DNA from: an uncultured Clostridia bacterium
GTDB lineage: Bacteria > Bacillota > Clostridia > Oscillospirales > Acutalibacteraceae
Reading direction: 5' to 3'
Assembly (NCBI GenBank): GCA_944384865.1
Contig: CALWVC010000009.1
Span: forward strand, 1-15,133
Length of the DNA: 15,133 nucleotides
The position numbers and the translations under genes are program-made. Shown piece by piece: positions 1 through 7,130 of the stretch; the first letter of the stretch is position 1; each line of letters opens with the position of its first letter. Under the pieces are notes generated by a model, which saw nothing but the letters and a program-made list of their open reading frames with translations, searched no databases and had not been told where the DNA came from.

Positions 1-1
1 T

Positions 2-709
2 GATAACGCTTACTGCAACCGGGTCAAAAAGAAATCAGGCTGTTTTGCCCGTTGTTTGCAGGGAAAACAGCGAATCGAACAACGCTGTCGGGCGCATAAA
101 AGCTGGTTTTTCGGGTATTGCCCGTTTGGCGTTGGAGAGTTTGTTTTTCCTATTTTTTATGGCAGCGATCTGTTGGGCTTTTTATGCGTCGGGCCATATC
201 GGGACGATCCGCCGCACAGATGTGTACAGGAGCTGCAGCAAAGCTATACGGCGTTTGCCGCTGTGCCCGACCGGCGGACGGTCAGGTTTCTGACTGCGGA
301 TTTTACGGCGCTGAGCAATCTGTTTGCCTATGTATATGCATGTTGCGGCGCTGGGAACGGTGTGGGGCTGTATGACAGCGCGCTGGTGAATAAGGCGATT
401 GCTTATATTCGGGAGAATTACAGAGAAGAATTGACGTTGCAGTCAGTTGCAGACGCCTGTTTTTGTAATAGAAATTATTTATGTGGGCTGTTTTATAAAG
501 TGACGGATAAACATCTGACAGATTATATCAATGAGGTGCGCATCGGGCAGGCGATACACCTGATGCGGATGAGCGATCTGAATATCACTCAAATCGCAGC
601 ATGGGTGGGATATAATGATCCATCCTATTTTTCCAAGGTGTTCAGAAAGCAGATGGGGTGTTCTCCAAAACAGTATAAGCTGAATATATTGCAAAAAAAC
701 GCTGAATAA
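2..709 (+). CDS. AraC-family regulator with PocR-like sensor domain (5' truncated by window edge)
   Basis: The reading frame is open from base 2, so the true start lies upstream and the TTG at 56 is not needed as a start. The visible part is about 235 residues. The first ~90 have the cysteine-rich layout of a PocR ligand-sensing domain (YC near residue 5, Cys 14, 18 and 29, His 32), then CPFGVGEFVFPI and LLGFLCVGPY. The C-terminal ~100 residues are a typical AraC double helix-turn-helix (IAYIRENYREELTLQSVAD, later IAAWVGYNDPSYFSKVFRK and SPKQYK). Such proteins are one-component transcription factors that sense a small molecule and act on nearby metabolic genes. The next gene, a flavin oxidoreductase on the same strand, is the obvious candidate target. 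A strong terminator follows the stop codon. The family is clear; the ligand is unknown. Confidence 0.9.
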   Translation, partial: DNAYCNRVKKKSGCFARCLQGKQRIEQRCRAHKSWFFGYCPFGVGEFVFPIFYGSDLLGFLCVGPYRDDPPHRCVQELQQSYTAFAAVPDRRTVRFLTADFTALSNLFAYVYACCGAGNGVGLYDSALVNKAIAYIRENYREELTLQSVADACFCNRNYLCGLFYKVTDKHLTDYINEVRIGQAIHLMRMSDLNITQIAAWVGYNDPSYFSKVFRKQMGCSPKQYKLNILQKNAE

Positions 710-720
710 ATACCATGCTG

Positions 721-768
721 AAAAACCGCTTTTGTTTTAACATGAAAGAAAAAACAAAGGCGGTTTTT
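721..768 (+). terminator. Intrinsic terminator after the AraC gene, overlapping the next gene's leader
   Basis: Arms at 721-738 and 751-768 form an 18-bp stem with a single U-G wobble and a 12-nt loop. The right arm ends in five T. It begins 11 bases after the AraC stop. The A-run on the 5' side means it could work on both strands. The right arm also contains AGGCGG (758-763), the best ribosome-binding site for the following oxidoreductase. Confidence 0.8.
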
Positions 769-774
769 GATGGT

Positions 775-2070
775 ATGATGTATTTTACTGAAAGTGAGAA
801 GCAGCTGCCGATTTTGTATGATGTAGATGTTTTGATTGTGGGAGCAGGGCCGGCGGGCATCGGCGCTGCAGTGCGCGCGGCCAGAATGGGCTGCAAAACC
901 ATGCTGGTAGAGGCGCAGGGCGCGCTGGGTGGCATCTCAACGGTGGGGATGATGTCGCACTGGGGCGGTTCGTCGTCGAGCAAGATTTATCAGGAAATTC
1001 AGCAGCGCAGCGCCGCTCTTCACGAGAATATAGGCGATGCAAAATATCATAATGTAAAAACCCATATTATTGACCCCGAACAGTTAAAGTGTTTGTTGTC
1101 CCGTATGATGCAGGAAGCGCAGGTACAGATTTTATTATATACGTTGGCCTGCGGAGCGGTTGTCGAAAACGGCCGGATCACTGGAGTAATTATCCAGAAT
1201 AAAACCGGACGCAGCGTGATTCGTGCCAAAGCGGTGGTGGACGCATCCGGCGACGGCGATGTTGCCGCTTATGCCGGGGTTCCGTTTTGCCTGGGGCGGG
1301 AAGATGATCATAAGATGCAGCCCTGTACGCTGATGTTCAAGGTTGCCGGCGTAGATTATCAGCGAGCGGTTTTTCCTGCAAGCTTTGAAACGACGGTGCA
1401 GACTGAGAAGGGTGAACTGCAGGCGCTGGCAAAAAAACTGTTGCCGTTTCCGGCGGGGCATGTGCTGCTGTATAAGTCTACGCTGCCTGGCGTCGTAACC
1501 TGCAATATGACCAATTGCATTAATATTGACGGGACGACTGCAGAGGGGCTGACCGCCGGCACAATGGTCTGTCAGTCACAACTGGAGCCGATTGTGCGGT
1601 TTTTACGGGAATATGTTCCCGGTTATGAACATTGTTATTTAATTTCCAGCGCATCTTTGTTGGGAATTCGGGAAACAAGACATTTCAAAGGGTTGCAAAC
1701 ATTGACCGAGCAGGATATATTACAGCCTCATTTTGATCGCGACTGGGTTGTCCGAGAGGCATATTTCAATTTTGATGTACATAACCTGACCGGCCCCAGT
1801 TTGGACAAAACCGGTTTGCAGCATGGCTTTACCCAAACCGAGGCTTATTGCATCCCCTATGGCTGTCTGCTGCCGCAAAAAGTCGATGGGCTGCTGTTGT
1901 CCGGGCGGAATATTTCCGGCAGTCATCTGGCGCATTCCAATTTCCGGATTATGACGGTTTGTATGGCCATCGGAGAGGCCTCCGGTGCGGCAGCGGCGCT
2001 GTCAGTGATTTCCGGCCGCAGTCCGCGCGACATCTTCCCGACGCAGATCCAGCAAATCGTTTCAGAATAG
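775..2070 (+). CDS. FAD-dependent oxidoreductase (FAD_oxidored family)
   Basis: The protein is 431 residues from the start chosen here. A Rossmann dinucleotide-binding motif lies at the N-terminus (DVLIVGAGPAGIGAA, GAGPAG near residues 23-28), followed by an acidic strand end (MLVEAQGALGG). DASGDGDVAA near the middle, GIRETRHFKG, and the C-terminal LLSGRNISGSHLAHSNFR plus MAIGEASGAAAAL are typical of the large FAD_oxidored family of uncharacterised gut-bacterial flavoproteins. No signal peptide is seen, so it is cytoplasmic. The open frame extends to ATG 715, but 721-768 is a terminator hairpin. ATG 775 (or 778) follows AGGCGG at 758-763 and gives the usual N-terminus (MMYFTE...LPILYDVDVLIVG). 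The substrate cannot be read from sequence; the neighbouring PocR/AraC regulator suggests an inducible catabolic oxidation. It overlaps spoIIR tail to tail by nine bases. Confidence 0.85.
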   Translation: MMYFTESEKQLPILYDVDVLIVGAGPAGIGAAVRAARMGCKTMLVEAQGALGGISTVGMMSHWGGSSSSKIYQEIQQRSAALHENIGDAKYHNVKTHIIDPEQLKCLLSRMMQEAQVQILLYTLACGAVVENGRITGVIIQNKTGRSVIRAKAVVDASGDGDVAAYAGVPFCLGREDDHKMQPCTLMFKVAGVDYQRAVFPASFETTVQTEKGELQALAKKLLPFPAGHVLLYKSTLPGVVTCNMTNCINIDGTTAEGLTAGTMVCQSQLEPIVRFLREYVPGYEHCYLISSASLLGIRETRHFKGLQTLTEQDILQPHFDRDWVVREAYFNFDVHNLTGPSLDKTGLQHGFTQTEAYCIPYGCLLPQKVDGLLLSGRNISGSHLAHSNFRIMTVCMAIGEASGAAAALSVISGRSPRDIFPTQIQQIVSE

Positions 2071-2673
2071 CTCTTTTATAAAATCCTTTGCAGATTCGTA
2101 GGCTTCTACCGCCCAGAACTGGATCTCATATTTCGGCGCGTCAGTGACGATATCGGCGGCGTCAGGCTCCAGAACATTGCCAAGCTCCTGCTGCTCACTG
2201 GCGGCGGGCAGGCACATCGGCGGAAAAAGCACACACCACCAGTTTTGGCCGGCTGCTTCGCCGATACACACCTGCACAGCTTCATACTCGCCGGCGGGAA
2301 GGGTGACATTGTCGTAGGTGCGGGTGTTGAAATACAGCTTTTTAACGTCGATTGAGACCGGGTAAGTATAACCTCTGGCGCGAATTTCGTCTTGTGCGGC
2401 GGCTTGCAGCCGGGCGATGGATTGCCGGGCGGCTTCGGCGGCCTGCGCTTCGGTGGAAAAGCCGTCGAACAGATCGGCGCCCTCCTGCAACAGCCGGTCG
2501 CGTACCTGTAACTTCAACTGCTGGTCAGCCGCAGAGTCAGAGTTGGCCAGGATATGCAGCCGCAGTACGCTTTGACGGATCTCGCCGCAGGTTGCAGAAA
2601 AGCTGACAGTACTAAGTGCGATTGTTAAGATCAGGCCAAACAGTAATGCCTTTTCCCATCGTTTGATGATCAT
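2062..2673 (-). CDS. spoIIR: Stage II sporulation protein R
   Basis: 203 residues. An N-terminal hydrophobic segment (about residues 9-27, ALLFGLILTIALSTVSFSA) is a secretion signal. It is followed by the SpoIIR signature VLRLHILANSDSAADQQLKLQVRD (residues 36-59, conserved core LHILANSDS and DQQLKLQVRD), and later LPAGEYEAVQVCIGEA and NWWCVLFPPMC (144-154). In Bacillus this forespore-made protein enters the intermembrane space and triggers SpoIIGA to process pro-sigma-E, coupling mother-cell gene expression to forespore sigma-F. The ATG at 2673 is preceded by AAAAAGGAG on the minus strand, so the start is well supported. Its last codons overlap the end of the convergent oxidoreductase, with no terminator between them. 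This gene is the strongest evidence that the organism sporulates. Confidence 0.95.
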   Translation of the reverse strand: MIIKRWEKALLFGLILTIALSTVSFSATCGEIRQSVLRLHILANSDSAADQQLKLQVRDRLLQEGADLFDGFSTEAQAAEAARQSIARLQAAAQDEIRARGYTYPVSIDVKKLYFNTRTYDNVTLPAGEYEAVQVCIGEAAGQNWWCVLFPPMCLPAASEQQELGNVLEPDAADIVTDAPKYEIQFWAVEAYESAKDFIKELF

Positions 2674-2718
2674 AAAAACAACTCCTTTTTATACCCCTAT
2701 TGTTGGCGTGAAAAGGAG

Positions 2719-2747
2719 ATTATAATCAATATTGTAAAATTTATCTA
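2719..2747 (-). promoter_or_regulatory. Possible promoter upstream of spoIIR
   Basis: Read on the minus strand there is a perfect TATAAT (2719-2724) with TAGATA (2742-2747) 17 bp upstream, 46 bases before the spoIIR start. The -35 matches only four of six sigma-A positions. A sigma-F promoter would be expected for spoIIR, and I could not recognise one with confidence. The region is AT-rich, so chance is a real possibility. Confidence 0.3.
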
Positions 2748-2818
2748 ATTTAGATTTGGGGAGAAATGCGTATAACGTCGTAGCCCGTGTGTAAACGGCG
2801 GTGGGATTCAGTAAATGA

Positions 2819-2866
2819 AAAACCAGGCGTGTGACTATGAAAAAACATTGTCACACGCCTGGTTTT
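2819..2866 (-). terminator. Intrinsic terminator after the YbjQ-family gene
   Basis: A perfect 17-bp stem (2819-2835 with 2850-2866) and a 14-nt loop. On the minus strand it is followed by a T-run and lies ten bases beyond the stop codon of the YbjQ-family gene. It separates that gene from spoIIR, so spoIIR needs its own promoter in 2674-2818. Confidence 0.85.
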
Positions 2867-2875
2867 ATATCGTTT

Positions 2876-3196
2876 TTATTCGATGCAGACCGCTGTTCCG
2901 GATACGGTTATCATCATCATACCGTTGTTGGCACCCAGCACCTCATAATCCATTTTACAGCTTACAACGGCGTTGGCGCCACACTCCAGGGCACGCTGTG
3001 CCAACTCCTGCAGCGCTTGTTCCCGCGCGGTTATCAGCTCGCCTTCGTAAGATTTCGAACGTCCGCCAAAAAAGTTGGAAAGTCCGGCCATCAGGTCTTT
3101 TACAAAGTTCACACCGGTGACCACTTCGCCGAATACGATGCCTTTGTATTCGGTGATCTGTTTGCCCTCAATATTGGGCGTTGTCGTAATAATCAT
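2876..3196 (-). CDS. YbjQ/UPF0145 family protein (putative heavy-metal-binding domain)
   Basis: 106 residues, the usual length for this family of small, pentamer-forming proteins. Characteristic stretches are IITTTPNIEGKQITEYKGIVFGEVV at the N-terminus (key residues T-P-IEG and Y-GIVFGE), the central arginine-rich FFGGRSKSYEGEL, the helix REQALQELAQRALECGANAVV, and the closing beta strand MMITVSGTAV. The family is annotated as heavy-metal-binding from structure and homology, but its biological role is not established. The ATG at 3196 has a GAAAGG site upstream on the minus strand. It lies 118 bp downstream of ispE on the same strand; only a weak hairpin separates them, so read-through from the ispE operon is possible. 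No signal peptide or membrane segment. Confidence 0.9.
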   Translation of the reverse strand: MIITTTPNIEGKQITEYKGIVFGEVVTGVNFVKDLMAGLSNFFGGRSKSYEGELITAREQALQELAQRALECGANAVVSCKMDYEVLGANNGMMMITVSGTAVCIE

Positions 3197-3270
3197 TTCT
3201 ATCAGCCTTTCTTTAAAGTAAATATTGTGAACAGATGTTGCATCGCCTGCTCAACCCCAGGGCGAGACAG

Positions 3271-3299
3271 AAAAATAGATCCTGCCTAATGAACGATCT
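3271..3299 (-). terminator. Weak terminator-like hairpin after ispE
   Basis: On the minus strand a 5-bp stem (AGATC at 3295-3299 and GATCT at 3277-3281, as read on that strand) is followed by ATTTTT. It sits 15 bases past the ispE stop. The stem is short, so termination is likely partial at best. The rest of the ispE-YbjQ gap contains no clear promoter. Confidence 0.3.
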
Positions 3300-3314
3300 G
3301 TGCGGTGTTTGAAA

Positions 3315-4184
3315 TCAGTCTGTGATACAGCCTGCCGGCTGCGGCTCGCAGACAAAGATTTCGGGATACCGGTCTTCCAATTGTTTTTTTGCGTCTTCAG
3401 CGTCGTCTATACTGGCAAACAGGCCAAATACGCTGGGGCCGCTGCCGGACAGGCAGGCACACAGCGCGCCGTTTTGCAGCAGATCAGTCCGCACAGCGTC
3501 AACATGCTGCCAGAGCGGCTCGAATACATTGCCGATGTATTCTGCCATTTCGGGCAGGTCGCCTTCACAGATGGCATTGACCAGCCGTCTGGTTGCCGGA
3601 TGCATAATCTGTTCCTCCGGCAGTGCGTCAAAGCGCTTATACATTTCGCCGGTAGACGGTTTTCCGCCGGTTTTAACGACGACAAAAGCGCAGTTTTGCA
3701 GTTCGGGGAGCGGGGTTAAAATAGAACCGATCCCCTCGGCCAATTGCGTGCCGCCGGTCAAACAAAACGGTACGTCCGCGCCGGCCTTCAGACCCAGCTT
3801 TTCCAGCTCCTCCGGCGCAAGGGGCAACCCATACATCTGGTTCAGGCCGGTCAGTACCGCCGCGGCGTCGGCGCTGCCACCGCCCAGACCGGCGGCGATC
3901 GGAATTCGTTTTTTGATTTTGATTGAGACGCCGCCGTTGATATCCGCTGCGTCAAAGAAGATCATAGCGGCTTTATAGGCAAGATTTTCTATGCCGTTTG
4001 AAATCTTTTTATTGTCGCAGGATACTGTGACGCCGGGTGCTGTCCGGTTCAGTGTTACCGTGTCATAAATATCTACCGATTGCATCACCATTTCCAGCGT
4101 GTGAAAGCCGTCCGGCCGGCGGCCGGTAATGTCCAGCGACAGATTCAGTTTTGCGTTTGCCAGAATGGTAATTGAATCAACCAT
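3315..4184 (-). CDS. ispE: 4-diphosphocytidyl-2-C-methyl-D-erythritol kinase (IspE)
   Basis: 289 residues, typical for IspE, a GHMP-family kinase. It phosphorylates CDP-methylerythritol in the non-mevalonate (MEP) route to isoprenoids. The N-terminus ANAKLNLSLDITGRRPDGFH carries the family lysine (Lys12). The ATP-binding glycine loop is PIAAGLGGGSADAAAV (residues 95-110), Asp137 in GADVPFC is the probable catalytic base, and SGSGPSVFGLF is the third GHMP motif. The ATG at 4184 is preceded by AGGAGG on the minus strand, inside the 3' end of the aminotransferase gene, which it overlaps by eight bases. This indicates translational coupling and a shared transcript with the aminotransferase, Lrp and PHP genes. 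It is essential in organisms that rely on MEP. Confidence 0.96.
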   Translation of the reverse strand: MVDSITILANAKLNLSLDITGRRPDGFHTLEMVMQSVDIYDTVTLNRTAPGVTVSCDNKKISNGIENLAYKAAMIFFDAADINGGVSIKIKKRIPIAAGLGGGSADAAAVLTGLNQMYGLPLAPEELEKLGLKAGADVPFCLTGGTQLAEGIGSILTPLPELQNCAFVVVKTGGKPSTGEMYKRFDALPEEQIMHPATRRLVNAICEGDLPEMAEYIGNVFEPLWQHVDAVRTDLLQNGALCACLSGSGPSVFGLFASIDDAEDAKKQLEDRYPEIFVCEPQPAGCITD

Positions 4185-5370
4185 TCGTCTGTTCCTCCTG
4201 TTTGCATTCGTGAATAAATTCCCGTATGCGATCGACGGCTTTTTTTAACAGCGGCAGGCTGTTGCAATAAGATACCCGAATAAACCCTTCGCCGCAGTCG
4301 CCAAACGCCGTACCCGGCACGGCGGCCACATGTTTTTGCAGCAGCAGCTGTTCGCAGAAGGTTTCGCTGTCCAACCCGGTGCTTTTGATGCAGGGAAAGG
4401 CATAAAACGCGCCTTCAGGCTCGAAGCAGTCCAGCCCCATTTCCCGCAGCGCATGGACGATATAATTGCGGCGCAGATCGTATTCGGCGCGCATATTGGC
4501 GATATCCTCATCACCGTTTTGCAGCGCTTCGATGGCCGCGTATTGCGAGGTGGTGGGTGCGCTCATAATGGCAAACTGATGGATTTTGGTCATCTGGGTC
4601 AGAATGGGTTCAGGGCCGCAGGCAAAGCCCAGCCGCCAGCCGGTCATCGAATAGGTTTTGGAAAACCCGCTGACTACCACTGTTCGCTCTTTCATGCCGT
4701 CGATTTCTGCAATAGACACATGCTGGCAGTCGCCATAGGTCAATTCAGCGTAAATCTCATCTGACAATACCAGAATATCGGTACCTCGCAGAACTTCGGC
4801 GATGGCATCCAAATGCTCCCGGCGCATCACCCCGCCCGTGGGGTTGTTGGGATAGGGCAGGATCAGCAATTTGGTTTTGTCAGTAATATGCGCACGCAGC
4901 TCCTCCGGCGTGAGCCGAAAATTGTTTTCATTCCTGGTCTGAATAACCACCGGCACCCCGCCGACCATCGACGCGATGGGTTTATAACAGACAAAGCTGG
5001 GTTCGGGAATCAACACCTCGTCGCCGGCGGAAATTACCGCGCGCATACAGGCGTCGATGGCTTCGCTACCGCCGACTGTTACCAGGATCTCATGCTCGGG
5101 GTGGTAGGACAGCTGATATTTCCGCTCCATAAAAGCGGCGATCTGCGCCCGTAATTGCAGCATGCCCCAGTTGCTGGTATAGCGAGTATAGCCCTGTTGC
5201 AGAGAGGCAATACCGGCTTCGCGGATATGCCACGGGGTGGTAAAATCCGGTTCGCCGACGCCCAGAGAGATCACATGCTCCATATTGGCGGCAATATCGA
5301 AGAATTTTCGGATGCCGGAGGGCTTCAGCTCCACCACAGACTTGTTCAGCAGCTCCTCTAGGTTTTTCAC
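4177..5370 (-). CDS. Class I/II pyridoxal-phosphate aminotransferase
   Basis: 397 residues with fold-type I aminotransferase motifs: substrate-side SLGVGEPDFTTP (35-46), YTRYTSNWGMLQLR (61-74), NNPTGG with the PLP-contacting Asn176, SDEIY with Asp204 and Tyr207, and SGFSKTYSMTGWRLG with the Schiff-base Lys238. An arginine in the C-terminal FIRVSYC is the probable carboxylate-binding residue. These place it in the aspartate/aromatic/alanine aminotransferase group (AspC/PatA-like), but the exact amino acid cannot be read from sequence. It overlaps the upstream Lrp-type regulator by four bases and ispE by eight, so it is the middle of a tight operon. The adjacent amino-acid-sensing regulator supports a role in amino-acid metabolism. 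Confidence 0.92.
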   Translation of the reverse strand: MKNLEELLNKSVVELKPSGIRKFFDIAANMEHVISLGVGEPDFTTPWHIREAGIASLQQGYTRYTSNWGMLQLRAQIAAFMERKYQLSYHPEHEILVTVGGSEAIDACMRAVISAGDEVLIPEPSFVCYKPIASMVGGVPVVIQTRNENNFRLTPEELRAHITDKTKLLILPYPNNPTGGVMRREHLDAIAEVLRGTDILVLSDEIYAELTYGDCQHVSIAEIDGMKERTVVVSGFSKTYSMTGWRLGFACGPEPILTQMTKIHQFAIMSAPTTSQYAAIEALQNGDEDIANMRAEYDLRRNYIVHALREMGLDCFEPEGAFYAFPCIKSTGLDSETFCEQLLLQKHVAAVPGTAFGDCGEGFIRVSYCNSLPLLKKAVDRIREFIHECKQEEQTNG

Positions 5371-5846
5371 AGCGAAAGCGTCCCCCTGTCATCTTTGCGT
5401 TTGTGTACCAGTGTGGTGCCGACCTCTTTGTATTTGCGCAGAACAAAATGGGTAGCGGTAGAAATCACATTGTCCATCGGCGCCAGGCGCTTAGCCACGA
5501 ACATCGCCACTTCTTTGAACGTATGGCCCTTGACGGTGACACACAGATCGTAGCCGCCCGACATCAGATAGACCGATTCCACCTCCGGACAGGCGGTGAC
5601 GGCTTCAGCGATTTCTTCAAAGCCCGCGGCTTTCTGTGGGGTGACCTTGATTTCAATCAGAGCGGTCACCCGATCGTCTGAAACCTTATCCCAGTCGATA
5701 ATGGCTTTATAGCCGCAGATGATGTTTTCCTGCTCCAGCCGTTCCATCTCCGCCTTGACCTCGTTTTCGCTGATGTTCAGCATTCCGGCGAGATCCGCTG
5801 TGGTATAGCGGGCGTGGTCCTCTAAAATTTTCAAAAGTCTGTCCAT
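5367..5846 (-). CDS. Lrp/AsnC-family transcriptional regulator
   Basis: 159 residues. The first ~50 form the helix-turn-helix (LLKILEDHARYTTADLAGMLNISENEV), followed by the linker strand (ENIICGYKAIIDWDKV) and a RAM/effector-binding alpha-beta domain (VTALIEIKV, CPEVESVYLMSGGYDLCVTVKG). Lrp/AsnC proteins assemble as dimers to octamers, bind amino acids in the RAM domain and control amino-acid metabolism. The ATG at 5846 has an AAAGGA site upstream on the minus strand. The start lies 14 bp after the PHP gene's stop, and the end overlaps the aminotransferase start by four bases. It is therefore in the middle of the operon rather than divergent from it, and probably regulates its own operon. Confidence 0.93.
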   Translation of the reverse strand: MDRLLKILEDHARYTTADLAGMLNISENEVKAEMERLEQENIICGYKAIIDWDKVSDDRVTALIEIKVTPQKAAGFEEIAEAVTACPEVESVYLMSGGYDLCVTVKGHTFKEVAMFVAKRLAPMDNVISTATHFVLRKYKEVGTTLVHKRKDDRGTLSL

Positions 5847-5860
5847 ATCTGTCGGTCCTT

Positions 5861-6691
5861 TCAGATGATTTTTACCAAAACCGGCTGCCGCCGTTTGTAA
5901 TAAGCGATCTGTCGAAAACCCGCCTGCCGGGCGATTTCCACGCCGTCGGCAAAGCCGCGGCCGACCAACGGCGCCGCATGCGCGTCTGAGCCGATGGTGA
6001 TGAGTTCACCACCCAATTCTTTGAAGCGTTTGACGATTTCCAGCCCCGGAAGCGTGGTGTGAAAATCGGCAAACAGCCCGGAGGTGTTGATTTCCAGCGC
6101 CTTGCCCTGCTGCGCCACCAGCCGCAGCACCGGATCAATCACATCATACAGTGGCTCCAACGGGCAATCAATGCCCTTCAGGCGCATATAACGCGTGGGG
6201 TAGTCTATGTGGGCCAGCGCGTCGTAGAGACCCAACCGGCACTGGTTGTACAGCTTTTCAAAATAATCCCGCAGCAGAGTTTGTGCATCATGCTGCCGAT
6301 AGTCGACATTATAATAATCCACCGGGCCGTCGGGATAGAAAATGTGGTGCAGCGAATTCAGAACGAAGTCAAAGTCATAGCGCCGTAACAGATCTTCGGC
6401 AAACGCCGGATCATAAATCGCGCCGCCCAGCTCCAAACCGGCCAGCACACAGGGGCCGGCGGGATGTCGCCGCCGGGTCTGTAAAACTTCGTGGTAACGG
6501 ATCTGCAACAGATCGCGATAAGCCGCGTCTTCTTTTTCGGGAATTTCAAAATGGTCGGTAATACATAAAATGTCCAACCCGTTTGCCGCCGCGCCGGCCG
6601 CCAGTTGTTCGGCGGGGTCATTGCCGTCGGGGGACAGATTCGAGTGGGTGTGGGTATCAATTGTCAATTCTGCTCTGGCCAAAGAGAACAC
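5861..6691 (-). CDS. PHP-domain phosphoesterase (histidinol-phosphatase-like)
   Basis: 276 residues. PHP metal-binding motifs are clear: IDTHTHSNLSPDG (HxH at 14-16), ITDHFEIP (TDH at 45-47), Glu87 in GLELGG, LNSLHHI, EINTSGL and the C-terminal GSDAHAAP. The layout matches the HisJ/histidinol-phosphatase type of PHP hydrolases, which use a multi-metal centre to cleave phosphate esters. No his genes are nearby, so the true substrate is open. The start is uncertain: GTG at 6691 gives MFSLARAEL and has no good ribosome-binding site, while an in-frame TTG eight codons further in (6667) would begin right before the first motif. A good promoter (-10 at 6718-6723) makes this the first gene of the PHP-Lrp-aminotransferase-ispE operon. 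Confidence 0.88.
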   Translation of the reverse strand: MFSLARAELTIDTHTHSNLSPDGNDPAEQLAAGAAANGLDILCITDHFEIPEKEDAAYRDLLQIRYHEVLQTRRRHPAGPCVLAGLELGGAIYDPAFAEDLLRRYDFDFVLNSLHHIFYPDGPVDYYNVDYRQHDAQTLLRDYFEKLYNQCRLGLYDALAHIDYPTRYMRLKGIDCPLEPLYDVIDPVLRLVAQQGKALEINTSGLFADFHTTLPGLEIVKRFKELGGELITIGSDAHAAPLVGRGFADGVEIARQAGFRQIAYYKRRQPVLVKII

Positions 6692-6717
6692 CTGCAGTAT
6701 AAAAAATAATTATTTAT

Positions 6718-6746
6718 ATCATAGCATATTTTCTATTTGAAATCAA
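6718..6746 (-). promoter_or_regulatory. Sigma-A-type extended -10 promoter of the PHP-Lrp-aminotransferase-ispE operon
   Basis: On the minus strand TTGATT (6741-6746) and TATGAT (6718-6723) are 17 bp apart, with a TG dinucleotide one base before the -10 (TGCTATGAT). Predicted transcription starts near 6711, about 20 bases before the GTG at 6691. The spacing, extended -10 and location agree well. Confidence 0.7.
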
Positions 6747-6764
6747 TTATTTTAAATTTATACT

Positions 6765-6795
6765 TTGCACAGACGATAAAATATGTTACTATAAT
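6765..6795 (+). promoter_or_regulatory. Probable promoter of the ACT/UPF0210 pair
   Basis: TTGCAC (6765-6770) and a perfect TATAAT (6790-6795) are 19 bp apart, slightly longer than ideal. The -10 is 36 bases before the ATG at 6832. It lies back to back with the divergent PHP-operon promoter, so a factor bound in 6724-6764 could affect both. Confidence 0.55.
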
Positions 6796-6831
6796 AACAA
6801 ACCCAATTACAGAAAGGTGTAACGGCAGACA

Positions 6832-7101
6832 ATGAGAGCGGTTATTACAGTGATCGGAAAAGACATGGTGGGCATACTGGCCAAGGTGTCGGGAATGTGC
6901 GCCGAATATAATGTGAATATTGTAGACGTCACCCAGTCGGTGCTGCAGGATATGTTCGCCATGATTATGCTGGCAGAGGTATCCGGCTGCAGCGTCGCGT
7001 TTGAGCAGTTTGCGGAACAGTTGAGCGGGCTGGGCCGGGAAAACGGCCTGTCTATCCATGTGATGCATGAGGATCTTTTTAACTCCATGCACAGAATTTA
7101 A
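6832..7101 (+). CDS. ACT-domain protein (UPF0237 family)
   Basis: 89 residues, one complete ACT domain: a first strand and turn MRAVITVIGKDMVGILAKVS, the helix SGMCAEYNVNIVDVTQSV, then strands MFAMIMLAEV and LSIHVMHEDLF. ACT domains usually bind amino acids or act as regulatory subunits; the GKD-GI turn is the typical ligand-site position. Single-domain UPF0237 proteins have no firmly assigned role. An AAAGGTG ribosome-binding site lies upstream of the ATG. The UPF0210 gene follows 29 bases later with no terminator, and these two families are frequent neighbours in Firmicutes (for example in streptococci), which suggests a joint function, possibly the ACT protein regulating its partner. Confidence 0.93.
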   Translation: MRAVITVIGKDMVGILAKVSGMCAEYNVNIVDVTQSVLQDMFAMIMLAEVSGCSVAFEQFAEQLSGLGRENGLSIHVMHEDLFNSMHRI

Positions 7102-7130
7102 ACAGCTAATCGGAAAGGATCTAACAGTTT

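Noticed and set aside
3322..3978. 218-codon open frame antisense to ispE
   Set aside because: It lies wholly inside a well-supported ispE, has a low-complexity Ser/Pro-rich translation, no ribosome-binding site and no recognisable motif; a codon-bias shadow.
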